This document shows, piece by piece, positions 27,405 through 37,668 of a stretch of DNA of 64,000 bases. The notes beneath the pieces were generated by a model, which was not told the DNA's origin, made no database searches, and worked only from the letters and a program-made list of their open reading frames with translations. The translations under genes were made by a program, and so were the position numbers. Source of the stretch: Frigidibacter mobilis (GTDB lineage: Bacteria > Pseudomonadota > Alphaproteobacteria > Rhodobacterales > Rhodobacteraceae). Location: contig NZ_CP012661.1 of NCBI RefSeq assembly GCF_001620265.1, forward strand, positions 2,046,001-2,110,000. The letters run 5' to 3'. The number at the start of each line of letters is the position of its first letter. Position 1 is the stretch's first letter.

Positions 27405-28475
27405 TCAACCCTCGGTGTCGCCGGGGTTCGCCCGGTTCCAGCGGATCGAGGACCATAGCGCGATGCCGATCAGCGCAGCGCCGCCAAGGCCGGTAATCAC
27501 CTCGGGCACATGGAAGATCGTCTGCACATACATGATGACCGACAGGATCAGGATCGCGTAGAAGGCCCCATGCTCCAGATAGCGGTACTGGGCCAGCGTG
27601 CCCTTTTCCACCAGCATGATGGTCATCGAGCGCACATACATCGCGCCGATACCCAGGCCGATGGCGATGATGAACAGGTTCTGCGTCAGCGCAAAGGCCC
27701 CGATCACCCCGTCGAACGAGAACGAGGCGTCCAGCACTTCCAGATACAGGAAGGCGCCAAGCCCGCCACGCGCCGCGCCCGCCATCGCCTCTTCGTTCTT
27801 GTCCAGGATCCCGCCCAGAACCTCGACCAGCAGGAAGGTCAAGAGGCCCCAGATCGCCGCGCTGACGAAGACACTCGCATCGGCCGGTGCCACAAGCCGC
27901 GAGAAGACCAACATGATGACCAGCACCACCGCGATCTCGATGCCGCGGATCGAGGAATAGCGCGAGGCCCAGTCCTCCAGCGACCGGACCCAGTGGATGT
28001 CCTTCTCGTGGTCGAAGAAGAAGTTCAGTGCCACCATCATCAGGAAGGTGCCGCCAAAGGCTGCGATCGGCAGATGCGCGTCATGCATGATCGCCGCATA
28101 TTGCTCGGGCTGCGAGGCGGCCAGCACGATGGCCTGCCAGGGACCGATTTTCGCGGCGATCACGACGATCAGCACCGGGAACAGCACGCGCATCCCGAAG
28201 ACCGCGATCAAGATGCCCCAGGTCAGGAAGCGCTGCTGCCACTTGGGCGTCATTTCCTTGAGCTTGTTGGCGTTGACGATGGCATTGTCGAAGGACAGCG
28301 AGATTTCCAGCACCGCCAGCACGCAGACGATGAAGAACACCTTCATCGCGCCGCCAATGGTATGCGCGGAGGAAAAGCCCAGCCACAGGCCAAGCCCGAG
28401 ACCCACCACCGTGACGACAAAGGCCCATTTGAAATAGCCGAGGGTGGAGCTGTGCGAGATGGGTTGAACGGTCAT
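27405..28475 (-). CDS. DUF475/TerC-like integral membrane protein
   Basis: This 356-residue protein has about nine hydrophobic segments. The acidic membrane motifs ISLSFDNAIVNANKL and ASFSFDGVIGAFALT are diagnostic of DUF475, a TerC-superfamily group thought to handle metal ions. The start chosen is ATG 28475, which begins the conserved part. The nearby ribosome-binding site is weak, and a TTG at 28502 is less likely. The gene is monocistronic and preceded by a TTGAC-N4-GTCAA palindrome about 210 bp upstream. Confidence 0.82.
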   Translation of the reverse strand: MTVQPISHSSTLGYFKWAFVVTVVGLGLGLWLGFSSAHTIGGAMKVFFIVCVLAVLEISLSFDNAIVNANKLKEMTPKWQQRFLTWGILIAVFGMRVLFPVLIVVIAAKIGPWQAIVLAASQPEQYAAIMHDAHLPIAAFGGTFLMMVALNFFFDHEKDIHWVRSLEDWASRYSSIRGIEIAVVLVIMLVFSRLVAPADASVFVSAAIWGLLTFLLVEVLGGILDKNEEAMAGAARGGLGAFLYLEVLDASFSFDGVIGAFALTQNLFIIAIGLGIGAMYVRSMTIMLVEKGTLAQYRYLEHGAFYAILILSVIMYVQTIFHVPEVITGLGGAALIGIALWSSIRWNRANPGDTEG

Positions 28476-28685
28476 GCCGGCCACCGCATCGACGCTATGC
28501 AAACGCTACGCGCAGTCCTGCGCGGGTCACGCGGAGAAATCAGTATCATGAAACAGGGTTCCGTCGGCTTTGCATCATAGGTGGCGCCGACATCACGAGA
28601 GCGCCGCAAACTCTCGCCAGAGGGGCCCGGTCACCGATACACGCCCCTGCCCTTACAGGAAGCGTGCGCTGCATCTAACGCAAAT

Positions 28686-28699
28686 TTGACCGCAGTCAA
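28686..28699 (-). promoter_or_regulatory. CRP/FNR-family-like palindrome TTGAC-N4-GTCAA upstream of the DUF475 gene
   Basis: The 14 bp TTGACCGCAGTCAA is a perfect 5-4-5 inverted repeat and close to the FNR/NNR-type boxes of this clade. Read toward the DUF475 gene, the right half also supplies a TTGACT -35-like hexamer (28699-28694). A TTAGAT follows after a short 15-bp spacer. Confidence 0.4.
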
Positions 28700-28712
28700 C
28701 CGTGCGCATTAC

Positions 28713-28735
28713 AGGCCCCGCACATGGCGGGGCCT
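28713..28735 (-). terminator. hairpin after hflX
   Basis: AGGCCCCGC (28713-28721) pairs perfectly with GCGGGGCCT (28727-28735) around ACATG. On the minus strand it lies about 33 bp past the hflX stop and is followed by GTAAT, so it lacks a long T tract. Confidence 0.6.
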
Positions 28736-28767
28736 TGCGACGGTTTTGCAACGGCGATGCGCGGCAT

Positions 28768-30009
28768 TCAGCCCGGGATCGCCTCATAGGCAGCGCGCTG
28801 CCGCGCGGTCCAGCGCACATGGATGCGGTGACCGGTCTCCAGCTCTGCCTCTTCCAGCACCACGTTCTCGCGGTGCAGATAGGCGCGGGCGCGGCCCTCT
28901 TCGAAGCCCAGATGCAGCACCGCCTCGGTGCGCTCCTCATCGAGCACGGACCCGATCGCGGCCAGCAGCGTCTCCAGCCCGTCGCCGGTCAGCGCCGACA
29001 CCGCATGAACCCCGGGCGTGCGCGCATCGGTGGCGAGCAAGGCGGCGCGGGTGTCGGGGCCGAGCATGTCGATCTTGTTCCAGACCTCGAACATCGGCAC
29101 ATCCTCGTCCACCCCGAGGCTTTCCAGGATCTCGCCGACATCGGCAGCCTGCTCTTCCGTCTCGGGATGGGCGATGTCGCGGACATGCAGGATCAGGTCC
29201 GCCTCCAGCACCTCTTCCAGAGTGGCGCGGAACGCCGCCACCAGTTGCGTCGGCAGGTCGCTGATGAAGCCCACCGTGTCGGACAGGATCACCTTCTTGC
29301 CGGACGGCAGCACCAGCCCGCGCATCGTGGGATCGAGTGTGGCGAACAGCATGTCCTTGGCCATCACCTCGGCGCCGGTCATCTTGTTGAACAGCGTCGA
29401 CTTGCCGGCGTTGGTATAGCCGACCAGCGCCACCACCGGGAACGGCACCTTGCGGCGCGCGGCGCGGTGCAGCTCGCGCGTGCGCACCACCTTGCCAAGC
29501 TGGCGGCGGATCTTCACGACTTCCTCGTCGATGGCGCGGCGGTCGGCCTCGATCTGGGTCTCGCCGGGGCCGCCGACAAAGCCAAGCCCGCCACGCTGGC
29601 GTTCAAGGTGGGTCCAGGCGCGCACAAGCCGCGTGCGCTGATAGTTCAGCGCGGCCAGTTCCACCTGCAGCACGCCTTCCCGGGTGCGGGCGCGGTCGGC
29701 AAAGATTTCCAGGATCAGCCCGGTCCGGTCCAGCAGCTTGACCTTCCAGGCCTTTTCCAGGTTGCGCTGCTGCACGGGGCTGACCGGGCCATCGACCAGC
29801 ACCAGGTCAACCTCGGCTTCGGCCATCCGCGCCTTCAGCTCGTCAACCTTGCCGGTGCCGAACAGCAGGCCCGGCTGTGCCCGCGGCAGGCGCACGACCT
29901 CGGAGCCGACCACCTCGAGGTCGGGCAGCGCGATGGCCAGCGCAACGGCCTCGGCCAGTGCCAGGTCCGGCTCGCGCCGGGACCGCACATGGCCGGGACC
30001 CGACTTCAT
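28768..30009 (-). CDS. hflX: GTPase HflX
   Basis: This ribosome-associated GTPase splits stalled ribosomes. The N-terminal HflX domain (LLFGTGKVDELKARM, RTRLVRAWTHLERQ, GGPGETQIEADRR) is followed by the G domain with G1 GYTNAGKSTLFN, G3 DTVGF and G4 NKID. I give 413 residues from ATG 30009. However, homology-like sequence continues upstream in frame (TRAFVLHPD, a typical HflX start), with no ATG, GTG or TTG before an in-frame TGA inside hfq. The true start may be an unusual codon between 30010 and about 30060. The gene follows hfq directly, the classical arrangement. Confidence 0.9.
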   Translation of the reverse strand: MKSGPGHVRSRREPDLALAEAVALAIALPDLEVVGSEVVRLPRAQPGLLFGTGKVDELKARMAEAEVDLVLVDGPVSPVQQRNLEKAWKVKLLDRTGLILEIFADRARTREGVLQVELAALNYQRTRLVRAWTHLERQRGGLGFVGGPGETQIEADRRAIDEEVVKIRRQLGKVVRTRELHRAARRKVPFPVVALVGYTNAGKSTLFNKMTGAEVMAKDMLFATLDPTMRGLVLPSGKKVILSDTVGFISDLPTQLVAAFRATLEEVLEADLILHVRDIAHPETEEQAADVGEILESLGVDEDVPMFEVWNKIDMLGPDTRAALLATDARTPGVHAVSALTGDGLETLLAAIGSVLDEERTEAVLHLGFEEGRARAYLHRENVVLEEAELETGHRIHVRWTARQRAAYEAIPG

Positions 30010-30065
30010 GTCCGGGTGAAGGACAAAGGCCCGTGTGGGCCGGTCCTTGACGATGTTTGGATCGG

Positions 30066-30299
30066 TCAGTCTTCACCCTCGTACAACGAGATCGCCTGGC
30101 CCGGCATGATCGTGGAAATGGCGTGTTTGTAGACCAGCTGCGACTGGCCATCCCGGCGCAGGAGCACGCAGAAATTGTCGAACCAGGTGATGACTCCCTG
30201 CAGCTTGACACCGTTGATGAGAAAGATCGTCACCGGAACCTTGGTCTTGCGAACATGGTTAAGGAAGGCGTCCTGCAGGTTCTGTTTGTCGGCGGCCAT
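30066..30299 (-). CDS. hfq: RNA chaperone Hfq
   Basis: This 77-residue Sm-like protein forms a hexameric ring that pairs small RNAs with mRNAs. The Sm1 segment ([20 protein letters not shown], residues 7-26), the [15 protein letters not shown] strand and the Sm2 motif ([11 protein letters not shown]) are all standard. The length is usual for alphaproteobacteria. It lies between trkH and hflX as in Rhodobacter, with a 203-bp gap from trkH that can hold its own promoter. Confidence 0.96.
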   Translation of the reverse strand: MAADKQNLQDAFLNHVRKTKVPVTIFLINGVKLQGVITWFDNFCVLLRRDGQSQLVYKHAISTIMPGQAISLYEGED

Positions 30300-30502
30300 T
30301 CTTGTTTTGCCTTTTTTGCCTTGGGTTTCAGTCGCGCGTCTTGCCCCCCAGAGCTGCGGCAGCACGGACGCAAGCCTGGATGAGGTAAAGTATGATGCGG
30401 CTTTCCGGCAGTTTCCACCCGAAAATGTCCCGATGTGGCCAACATGCCGCAGATGCAGTATTTGATGCTGCTTCTGCGCCGCAGTTTGCACCGCGCAGGC
30501 CG

Positions 30503-32074
30503 TCAGCCGCGCCACATCTCGGGGTTGAGCAGCGCGATGATCGCCAGGGTCTCCAACCGCCCCAGCACCATCGCCGCCGCCAGGATCACCTTGGCGGCCT
30601 CGCCAAGCGCCGACCAGGCCAGCGGCGCCTCGGCGGCAACGGCTGCCAGCGGGCCGGTATTGGACAGCGCGGCGATGGTCAGCACCGTCGCGGGCGAGAA
30701 GCCAAGCCCGGTCAGCGTCAGCGCCAGCATCGTCACCGCGATCGACATGGCGAACAGCGCGAAGAACACCCAGGCCACCTGCGCGCCCTGCCGGCGCATC
30801 CGCCGCGCCGCGGCCCCGCCGCCCCCGATCGAATTGGGATGCACCAGCTTTTGCAGCTCGCGCTCGCCGTGGCGGTAGAGCGCATAGACCCGCAGCAGCT
30901 TGACCCCCCCTGCCGTGGTGGCAACGCCGCCGCCGATGATCGCCAGCCCGGCCAGCACCAGCCCCGGTGTCGGCAGGCCGGACCAGAACCGCGCATCGAC
31001 CCAGCCGGCGGATTCGAAGCCGGTGGTGGTCAGGAACGACAGCACCGTGAAGACCGCGCCCCAGGCAGCTGCCGCCGCGGCGGGGATATCCTCGACATCG
31101 TTCACCTCGACCGCGCCGATCCAGTGGCGCAAGAACAGCACTGTCGGCACCGCAACCATCAGCGCGAGGCCCATCCCGAGCTCGGGATCGCGGACCAGCG
31201 GCGCAGGGCTCCAGCGGTTGCCGACCGCGGGCATCATGTGCCGCGACAGGGCGAAGAGCAGGAACATGAAGATCAGGGCCTCGCCCGCAAAGCCGGAGCT
31301 GTCCCCGGCCAGCCCGCCCACCGGCGAGATGCCCGAGGTGGACATCACCGCCATCGCATGACAGGCCGCCACCAGCGCCGAATCCCCGGCGATCAGCAGC
31401 GCCGACCACAGCGCCAGCGTCAGCGAGCCATAGACCGGCATCAGCGCCAGCGTGTGCCGCACCAGCCGGTCGCCGGTCTGGCTCGACCGCAGCGCCCGGC
31501 CCGGCCGGCGCACGGCAGGCCCCGGCTGGCCGCGTCCCGCGGTGCGCGCCGATCCGCCCCCCGGTGCCGCCGCCCCGGCGATGCCGCCATCGCCCGTCAC
31601 CTCGAAGCCGCCAAGGTTCATCGGCGCCAGCACCGCCACTCCCGCCACCAGCATGAAGAAACCGCCAAGCCAGCCTACCAGCGCCCGCCACAGATGCACC
31701 GAAGGCGGCAGCCGCCCGGGGTCGAACAATGTGGCGCCGGTTGTGGTCAGCGAGGACACCATCTCCCACCAGGCACTGAAATAGCCGGTATCGCGCACCG
31801 CCTCGTTCAGCGGCACCGCCAGCATCAGCGGCAGCAGCACGAAGGTGCCCAGCATCGCCAGCAGGTGGCTGCGCGCCGGATTTTCCGGGCGCCGCGCCGC
31901 CGAGGCGATGCCGATCAGCGCCGTCAGCACCAGGAACAGCACCGCGGGGAACAGGAAGGCCCGCGCCACATGCCAGTCGCGGATCGCCCAGGCATGCAGC
32001 GCAGGCACCAGCATCGCCAGCGCCGCCACCCCCATCAGGATCACCAGCAGCGGCAGTTCCAGGATCTTGCCCAT
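30503..32074 (-). CDS. trkH: TrkH-type potassium uptake channel subunit
   Basis: This 523-residue K+ channel of the inner membrane is built from four M1-P-M2 repeats. Selectivity-filter-like loops are visible at [36 protein letters not shown] and [12 protein letters not shown]. It works with the cytoplasmic gating ring TrkA, encoded just upstream (9 bp gap). An unusual low-complexity Gly/Ala/Arg stretch (about residues 165-205) sits between membrane segments. Its length is normal. Confidence 0.92.
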   Translation of the reverse strand: MGKILELPLLVILMGVAALAMLVPALHAWAIRDWHVARAFLFPAVLFLVLTALIGIASAARRPENPARSHLLAMLGTFVLLPLMLAVPLNEAVRDTGYFSAWWEMVSSLTTTGATLFDPGRLPPSVHLWRALVGWLGGFFMLVAGVAVLAPMNLGGFEVTGDGGIAGAAAPGGGSARTAGRGQPGPAVRRPGRALRSSQTGDRLVRHTLALMPVYGSLTLALWSALLIAGDSALVAACHAMAVMSTSGISPVGGLAGDSSGFAGEALIFMFLLFALSRHMMPAVGNRWSPAPLVRDPELGMGLALMVAVPTVLFLRHWIGAVEVNDVEDIPAAAAAAWGAVFTVLSFLTTTGFESAGWVDARFWSGLPTPGLVLAGLAIIGGGVATTAGGVKLLRVYALYRHGERELQKLVHPNSIGGGGAAARRMRRQGAQVAWVFFALFAMSIAVTMLALTLTGLGFSPATVLTIAALSNTGPLAAVAAEAPLAWSALGEAAKVILAAAMVLGRLETLAIIALLNPEMWRG

Positions 32075-32083
32075 CAGGCGGCC

Positions 32084-33460
32084 CTAGAAGAAGTCGATCG
32101 AGACTTGCAGCAACCGCTCGACCTCCGGCACGTCGCCCGCCATCACGAACAGCAAGATCACATTGCCCTCTTCGACCTTGGTATCGCCAAGCGGCTTCAC
32201 CACCTTGTCGCCCTTCAGCAGCGCGCCGACCAGCACACCTTCCGGAAACTCGATATCGCGGATCAGCCGGCCCGAGATCGGCGAGGTCGACAGCACCTGC
32301 GCCTCGATCACCTCGGCCTCGGCATCGCCGATGGAATAGATCTCGCGCACCCGCCCATGCCGGATATGGCGCAGGATCGAGGACACGGTGGTGGCACGCG
32401 GATTGATATAGGCGTCGATGTCCAAGGGCCCCATCAGCGGCACCAGCGTCGGGTCATTGACCAGCGCAATCGCCATCGGACAACCGGCCTGCTTGGCGCG
32501 CACCGCGGCCAGGATGTTGGTCTTGTCGTCATCGGTGACGACCAGCACGGCATCGGCCCGGTCGATATTGGCCTCCTGCAGGATGTCCATGTCCATCCCG
32601 TCGCCGTTCAGCACGATGGTCCGCTCCAGCGCATCCGCTGCGCGCTCGGCCTGGGCCCGGTCGCGCTCGATCACCTTCGCGCGCACCCGGTCGGTGCGCC
32701 GCTCCAGTGCCCGCGCCACCGCCAGCCCGACATTGCCGCCGCCGATGATGACGATCCGCTCCTGCTTCTTGGTGGACTTTCCGAAGATCTCCAGCGTGCG
32801 GTTCACGTCCTCGATATGCGAGAACACATAGACCTGATCGCCGGCATAAAGCTGGTCCTCGGCCTCGGGCGCGAACAGCCGGCCGTCGCGGCGTACCCCG
32901 GCCACGATGGCGCGCAGGGTGGAAAACAGGTCGGTCAACTGCCGCAGCGAGGTGTTCAGGACCGGGCAATCCTCGTCCAGCGCGATACCCAGAAGCTGCA
33001 CCCGCCCGCCCATGAAGCTCTCGGTATCAAAGGTCGCGGGCGCCGCCAGCCGCTGCAGCGCCGCCTCGGCCACCTCGCGCTCGGGCGAGATCACCACGTC
33101 GATGGGCAGGTGGTCGGTGCGGTAGAGGTCGGAATAGATCGCATCGAGATAGCTTTGCGCCCGCACCCGCGCGATCTTGCGGGTGATGCCGAATACCGAA
33201 TGGGCCACCTGGCAGGTGACCATGTTCACCTCGTCGGAATGGGTGGCGGCGATGATGAGGTCGGCGTCGCGCGCCCCTGCCCGCTCCAGCACGTCGGGGT
33301 ACGAGGCGAAGCCCGCCACCCCCTGCACATCGAGCGTATCGGCCGCGCGGCGCACCAGCTCGGGATTGCTGTCCACCACCGTTACGTCGTTCTTCTCGCC
33401 CGACAGGTGCCGCGCGATCTGCCAGCCGACCTGGCCCGCGCCGCAGATGATGATCTTCAT
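32084..33460 (-). CDS. trkA: Trk system potassium uptake protein TrkA
   Basis: This 458-residue cytoplasmic regulator has two RCK modules. The first NAD-binding motif is [16 protein letters not shown] at residues 3-18, and the second is [16 protein letters not shown] around residue 235. A TrkA-C domain follows each module (second: [20 protein letters not shown]). NAD(H) or ATP binding gates the TrkH channel. It precedes trkH and follows ntrX after a 234-bp gap. The trkA-next-to-ntrYX order is typical of Rhodobacter relatives. Confidence 0.95.
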   Translation of the reverse strand: MKIIICGAGQVGWQIARHLSGEKNDVTVVDSNPELVRRAADTLDVQGVAGFASYPDVLERAGARDADLIIAATHSDEVNMVTCQVAHSVFGITRKIARVRAQSYLDAIYSDLYRTDHLPIDVVISPEREVAEAALQRLAAPATFDTESFMGGRVQLLGIALDEDCPVLNTSLRQLTDLFSTLRAIVAGVRRDGRLFAPEAEDQLYAGDQVYVFSHIEDVNRTLEIFGKSTKKQERIVIIGGGNVGLAVARALERRTDRVRAKVIERDRAQAERAADALERTIVLNGDGMDMDILQEANIDRADAVLVVTDDDKTNILAAVRAKQAGCPMAIALVNDPTLVPLMGPLDIDAYINPRATTVSSILRHIRHGRVREIYSIGDAEAEVIEAQVLSTSPISGRLIRDIEFPEGVLVGALLKGDKVVKPLGDTKVEEGNVILLFVMAGDVPEVERLLQVSIDFF

Positions 33461-33650
33461 GTGACGCTCACTCCTGCCGCCTGCAGCTGGCGGCCTGTCT
33501 CACTTGATGGCGCGAGGCCCCGGAAAGGTCAACCGCGACGGGGTGGCGACGATGCGCTGCAAAAGGGGATCTTCAGAATTTGGAACCGTCAGTCCAGGCC
33601 GCACCCTCTGTTTGCCCTGCGGTCCCACACCTTCGGACAAACGGCGCGGT

Positions 33651-33671
33651 CGGCTTGCCACTGGCAAGCCG
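33651..33671 (-). terminator. hairpin after ntrX
   Basis: CGGCTTGCCA and TGGCAAGCCG (33651-33660 and 33662-33671) form a near-perfect stem 24 bp past the ntrX stop. It has no T tract. It may separate ntrYX from trkAH or stabilise the message. Confidence 0.4.
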
Positions 33672-33694
33672 CCTGCTCGCGCTGGAAGAAAGGC

Positions 33695-35140
33695 CTACTC
33701 GCCGGCGGCCTCGTCCTCATCCTCGTCCAGGTGCGCGATGCGCCCGCCAGACTTGGAGGTGGTGACCACCCCCAGCGACTTCAGCTTGCGGTGCAGGGCA
33801 GAGCGCTCCATCCCGACAAAGCTGGCGGTGCGGCTGATATTGCCGCCGAAGCGGTTGATCTGGGTCAGCAGGTATTCCCGTTCGAACAGCTCGCGCGCCT
33901 CGCGCAGCGGCAGCGTCGCCAACGCGCCGGCCAGCACCACCCGCCCCTCCTCGCTGCCCGGATCGGGGGCATGGCCGGGCAGTTCGCGCGCCTCGATCGG
34001 ACCGTTCCCCTCGCCCAGGATCAGCGCCCGCTCGATCACGTTGCGCAGCTGGCGCACGTTGCCGGGCCAGTGCATCGTCTGCATCAGCGCCTCGGCCTCC
34101 TCCGACAGCGCCCGCAGCGGCAGGCCCTGGCTGCGGTTGAACATGGCGATGAAATGCCGGGCCAGCTCGGGGATATCCTCGCGCCGCTCGCTCAGCGGCG
34201 GCACCGGGATCGGCACCACGTTCAGGCGGTCGTAGAGCTCCTGCCGAAAGCGGCCCGCGGCAATTTCCGCCGGCAGGTCGCGCGTGGTCGAGGAGATCAC
34301 CCGCAGATCGACGCGCACCTTGTCGGACCCGCCGACCCGGGTGAATTGCTGCTCCACCAGGACCCGCAGGATCTTGGACTGGGTGCCGGGCGGCATGTCG
34401 GCCACCTCGTCGAAATATACGATGCCGCCATGCGCCTGTTCCAGCAGGCCCTTTTCCACGCCACGCTCGGGGCTTTCGCGGCCGAACAGCACATCCTCCA
34501 TCCGCTCGGGTTCCACCGATGCGGAGGAGACCGACACGAACGGCCCGCTGGCCCGGTTGGAGTTGACGTGGATATAGCGCGCCGCAACCTCCTTGCCTGA
34601 CCCCGGCTGCCCGGTCAGCATCACCCGCCCGTTCGACCGCGTAACCTTGTCGAGCTGCGCCTTGAGGCCGCGGAAGGCCGGCGAGGAGCCGATCATCTCG
34701 GACGAGGTCACATCGCGGCGGCGCAGGCTGACATTCTCGCGCCGCAGCCGGCTCGTCTCCATCGCGCGGGTGATGACCACCATCAGCTGGTCGATATTGA
34801 AGGGCTTTTCGATGAAGTCATAGGCGCCCTGCTTGATCGCGGCGACCGCGATCTCGATGTTGCCATGCCCCGAGATGATGACGACCGGCACGTCGGGATT
34901 GTCACGCTTGACCGATTTGAGGATGTCGATCCCGTCCATCCGGCTGTCCTTCAGCCAGATGTCGAGGATCATCAACGCCGGGGGTTCGGCATTGATCTGG
35001 GCCATGCACTCGTCGGAATTGGCGGCCAGGCGGGTGGTGAAGCCCTCGTCGCGCAGAATGCCCGAGATCAGCTCGCGGATGTCGCGCTCGTCATCCACGA
35101 TCAGGATATCGCCCATCTTGCTGTCGCGGTTCGGGGTCAT
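33695..35140 (-). CDS. ntrX: NtrX response regulator (GAFTGA-less)
   Basis: This 481-residue regulator is phosphorylated by NtrY and involved in nitrogen and redox control. The receiver domain (LIVDDERDIRELISGIL, acceptor D in MILDIWLKDSRMDG) is followed by an AAA+ domain with GQPGSGKEVAARY and FDEVADMPPGTQSKILRVL. A C-terminal Fis-type helix-turn-helix (INRFGGNISRTASFVGMERS) ends the protein. The sigma-54 contact loop GAFTGA is missing; the corresponding stretch reads SPERGVEKGL after VLFGRE. The start overlaps the ntrY stop (ATGA). Confidence 0.94.
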   Translation of the reverse strand: MTPNRDSKMGDILIVDDERDIRELISGILRDEGFTTRLAANSDECMAQINAEPPALMILDIWLKDSRMDGIDILKSVKRDNPDVPVVIISGHGNIEIAVAAIKQGAYDFIEKPFNIDQLMVVITRAMETSRLRRENVSLRRRDVTSSEMIGSSPAFRGLKAQLDKVTRSNGRVMLTGQPGSGKEVAARYIHVNSNRASGPFVSVSSASVEPERMEDVLFGRESPERGVEKGLLEQAHGGIVYFDEVADMPPGTQSKILRVLVEQQFTRVGGSDKVRVDLRVISSTTRDLPAEIAAGRFRQELYDRLNVVPIPVPPLSERREDIPELARHFIAMFNRSQGLPLRALSEEAEALMQTMHWPGNVRQLRNVIERALILGEGNGPIEARELPGHAPDPGSEEGRVVLAGALATLPLREARELFEREYLLTQINRFGGNISRTASFVGMERSALHRKLKSLGVVTTSKSGGRIAHLDEDEDEAAGE

Positions 35141-37536
35141 GATTGCCTCTCCGGTTCTGTGGCTGGAGTGTCGGGTGCGAATTGCGGGTCTTGCGGGGAT
35201 GGCCCCTCGCCGCGCACGCCACCGCGGCTGGCGCGGGCGCGGGGCAACCGGATCTCGGCCAGGGCCCCCCGATGGGCGCCGGGGGCAAAGGCGGGCGCGT
35301 CGGTCAGCGTCAGGCTGCCGCCATGTTCCTCGACGATCTTCTTGACGATGGGAAGCCCCAGCCCGGTGCCCTTGGCGCGTGTCGTGACGTAAGGCTCGAA
35401 CAGCCGCGCGCGGTCGGCGGGCAAGCCGGCGCCATTGTCCATGATGCGGATGGTGATCTGTTGAGGGGTCTCGGCCATGCTGACCCGGACCTCGGGCTCA
35501 TAGCCGGGGGGTGCACCGTTTTCCACAAGTGTTTCAACGGCTTCTCCGGCGTTCTTTACAAGGTTCGTCACCGCCTGCCCGATCATCGTTGCATCCAGTT
35601 CCACCACCACCGGCCCAGCGGGCAGATCGGCCACCAGCCGGGCGCCATGTAGCGCACCTTCCTGCAGCGCCACAGCATCGCGCATCAACTTCGCAAGATC
35701 GTGATCGCGGCGGTCAGGTTCGGGCATCCGGGCAAAGCGGCTGAACTCGTCGACGATGCGGCGCAGATCGCCGGTCTGGCGCACGATCACGTCGACCATC
35801 TGGTCGAGCGCATCTGCATCCTCTTCCGACATCGCCCGCCCGAACTTGCGGCGGATGCGTTCCGCCGAGAGCTGGATCGGGGTCAGCGGGTTCTTGATCT
35901 CATGCGCGATCCGCCGCGCCACATCGCCCCAGGCCGCCATCCGCTGCGCGCTGACCAGCTCGGTCACGTCGTCGAAGGCAACCACATAGCCCTCCAGCCG
36001 CCCGTCGGCGCCCCGGCGCATGGCCATGCGCACCAGCAGGCTTTCCAGCCGGCCCTCGCGGCTGAGCCGGATTTCCTCCTGTACGGTCTCGCCCCGGCCC
36101 TCGCGCAGCCGCGCCAGCAGACCCTCGAACTCGGGCACCATATCCCCCAGCGGGCCTTCATGCGGCTGCCCCGGATCCAGCGCCAGCAGCCGGATCGCCG
36201 AGCGGTTCAGGAAGTCGATCCGCCCCTCCGCATCCAGCCCGATCACACCCGAGGTGACAGACCCCAGCACCGAATCGAACAGCCGGCGGCGTTCCTCGGT
36301 CTGGTGGTGGCTGGCGACCAGCGCTCCGCGCTGGCCCTTCAGCTGACGCGTCATCTGGTTGAAGATCCGCCCCAGCATGGCGATCTCGTCATCGCCGCGC
36401 TCTTCGATCACCTGCACATCGAGATTCCCGGCGCCGATCTGCTGCGCCGCACCCGCCAGCCGCCCGACCGGGCGTGACAGCCGCTCAGCGAACCACAGGC
36501 CCAGCCATACGGCGGCCAGGATCAGGATCAGCGCGAAGGCCAGATACAGCAGCGAGAATTCGAACAACACCCGGCCTCGGTCCGCCTCGAGTTGGCGGTA
36601 GAGTTGCACGGTCTTGCGGGTCTCGTCCAACAGGCTGAGGATCTGGCCATCGACATTGCGCGACACATAGAGATAGCGGTCGGCATAGGCCTCGAGCCGC
36701 ACCAGGGCGCGGAACTCGTTGCGGTCCCAGTCCTGGATCACCACCGTCTCGCCGGTGGCGGCGCGGGTCAGGTCGGCTGCGGCGGGCAGTTCGTAGTCGA
36801 ACAGATAGCTGCGCTCGCCCCGCGCCCGGATCTCGCCGCCGCCGTCGATCACATAGGCCTCGCGCAGCCCGCGCTGGATCTGCGCCTGGCCTTGCGTCAG
36901 CAGCTGGCGCAGGTCGCTGTCGGCCAGGAAGAACGCCGCCTGCCGCGCGACATTGAGATAGCCCGCCAGCGCCTCGGCATCGGTCACAAGATCGGTGCGG
37001 TGTTCGGCCTCATAGGCCTCGGCCGCGGCAAGGGAGGAGCCAAGCACCTGCCGCACCCGGTCGGAGAACCAGCCCTCCAGCCCGATATTCACCGTCAGCC
37101 CGGCAAAGACCGCGACAAGGATGGTCGGCACCAGCGCCATGCCGGCGAACACCCCCGTCAACCGCAGGTGCAACCGCGATCCGGCGGAATGGGCGCGGCG
37201 GGCGGCGACCATGCGGGCCAGCCGCGCAAAGACCAGTCCGGCAACCAGCAGGATATAAACGAGGTCGGCCAGGATGACGGCGCGCAGCCCCAGCGAGGAG
37301 GCGCCCTGATCGAAGGGCCCAAGCGCCATGAAGGTGCCGAAGGCCAGCAGCGGACCAAGGATCACCAGGCCCAGCGTGGCCAGGTTCTGCACCCGCTTCA
37401 GCCGGCGCAGCCGCACCAGCCGGTCCCAGGAGGGGCGCATGCCGGCCCTGCCGAATGCTGCGGGCTTGCGCGCCCCGGAGCCCGCAGTCGGCGCCGAGGG
37501 GGCTGCGCCTGCGCCAGACAGGTCCTTGTCCGTCAC
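35137..37536 (-). CDS. ntrY: NtrY sensor histidine kinase
   Basis: This 799-residue membrane kinase is the partner of NtrX. It has N-terminal membrane helices (ATLGLVILGPLLAFGTFMALG and two more before residue 150), a periplasmic-type sensor region, and a further helix (LAFALILILAAVWLGLWFAE). HAMP (LAGAAQQIGAGNLDVQVIEE), PAS, HisKA (RRIAHEIKNPLTPIQLSAER) and an ATPase domain (DNGAGLPADRARLFEPYVT, GTGLGLPIVKKI) follow. The start is the GTG at 37536. It follows ntrC after a 132-bp gap and overlaps ntrX. Confidence 0.94.
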   Translation of the reverse strand: MTDKDLSGAGAAPSAPTAGSGARKPAAFGRAGMRPSWDRLVRLRRLKRVQNLATLGLVILGPLLAFGTFMALGPFDQGASSLGLRAVILADLVYILLVAGLVFARLARMVAARRAHSAGSRLHLRLTGVFAGMALVPTILVAVFAGLTVNIGLEGWFSDRVRQVLGSSLAAAEAYEAEHRTDLVTDAEALAGYLNVARQAAFFLADSDLRQLLTQGQAQIQRGLREAYVIDGGGEIRARGERSYLFDYELPAAADLTRAATGETVVIQDWDRNEFRALVRLEAYADRYLYVSRNVDGQILSLLDETRKTVQLYRQLEADRGRVLFEFSLLYLAFALILILAAVWLGLWFAERLSRPVGRLAGAAQQIGAGNLDVQVIEERGDDEIAMLGRIFNQMTRQLKGQRGALVASHHQTEERRRLFDSVLGSVTSGVIGLDAEGRIDFLNRSAIRLLALDPGQPHEGPLGDMVPEFEGLLARLREGRGETVQEEIRLSREGRLESLLVRMAMRRGADGRLEGYVVAFDDVTELVSAQRMAAWGDVARRIAHEIKNPLTPIQLSAERIRRKFGRAMSEEDADALDQMVDVIVRQTGDLRRIVDEFSRFARMPEPDRRDHDLAKLMRDAVALQEGALHGARLVADLPAGPVVVELDATMIGQAVTNLVKNAGEAVETLVENGAPPGYEPEVRVSMAETPQQITIRIMDNGAGLPADRARLFEPYVTTRAKGTGLGLPIVKKIVEEHGGSLTLTDAPAFAPGAHRGALAEIRLPRARASRGGVRGEGPSPQDPQFAPDTPATEPERQS

Positions 37537-37668
37537 GCTGTTGCCGTCATGATCTTGCCGCCACGATCTGTTCCGCGCCTCTGCTCTGCGCCCTGTACGG
37601 GCGCGGCCGCAGCCCTGCCGGAATGGCGGCGCCCTTGGCGCCTGCGGGCCACAGATGCTGTGGCGCTT

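Noticed and set aside
33465..33694. Possible small gene between ntrX and trkA
   Set aside because: No frame has a ribosome-binding site or sensible composition. Only a hairpin is supported.
30392..34600. A 1402-codon open frame on the plus strand across trkH, trkA and ntrX
   Set aside because: It runs antisense to three well-defined genes, is rich in H, R, Q and G as expected for the complement of GC-rich coding sequence, and has no domain.
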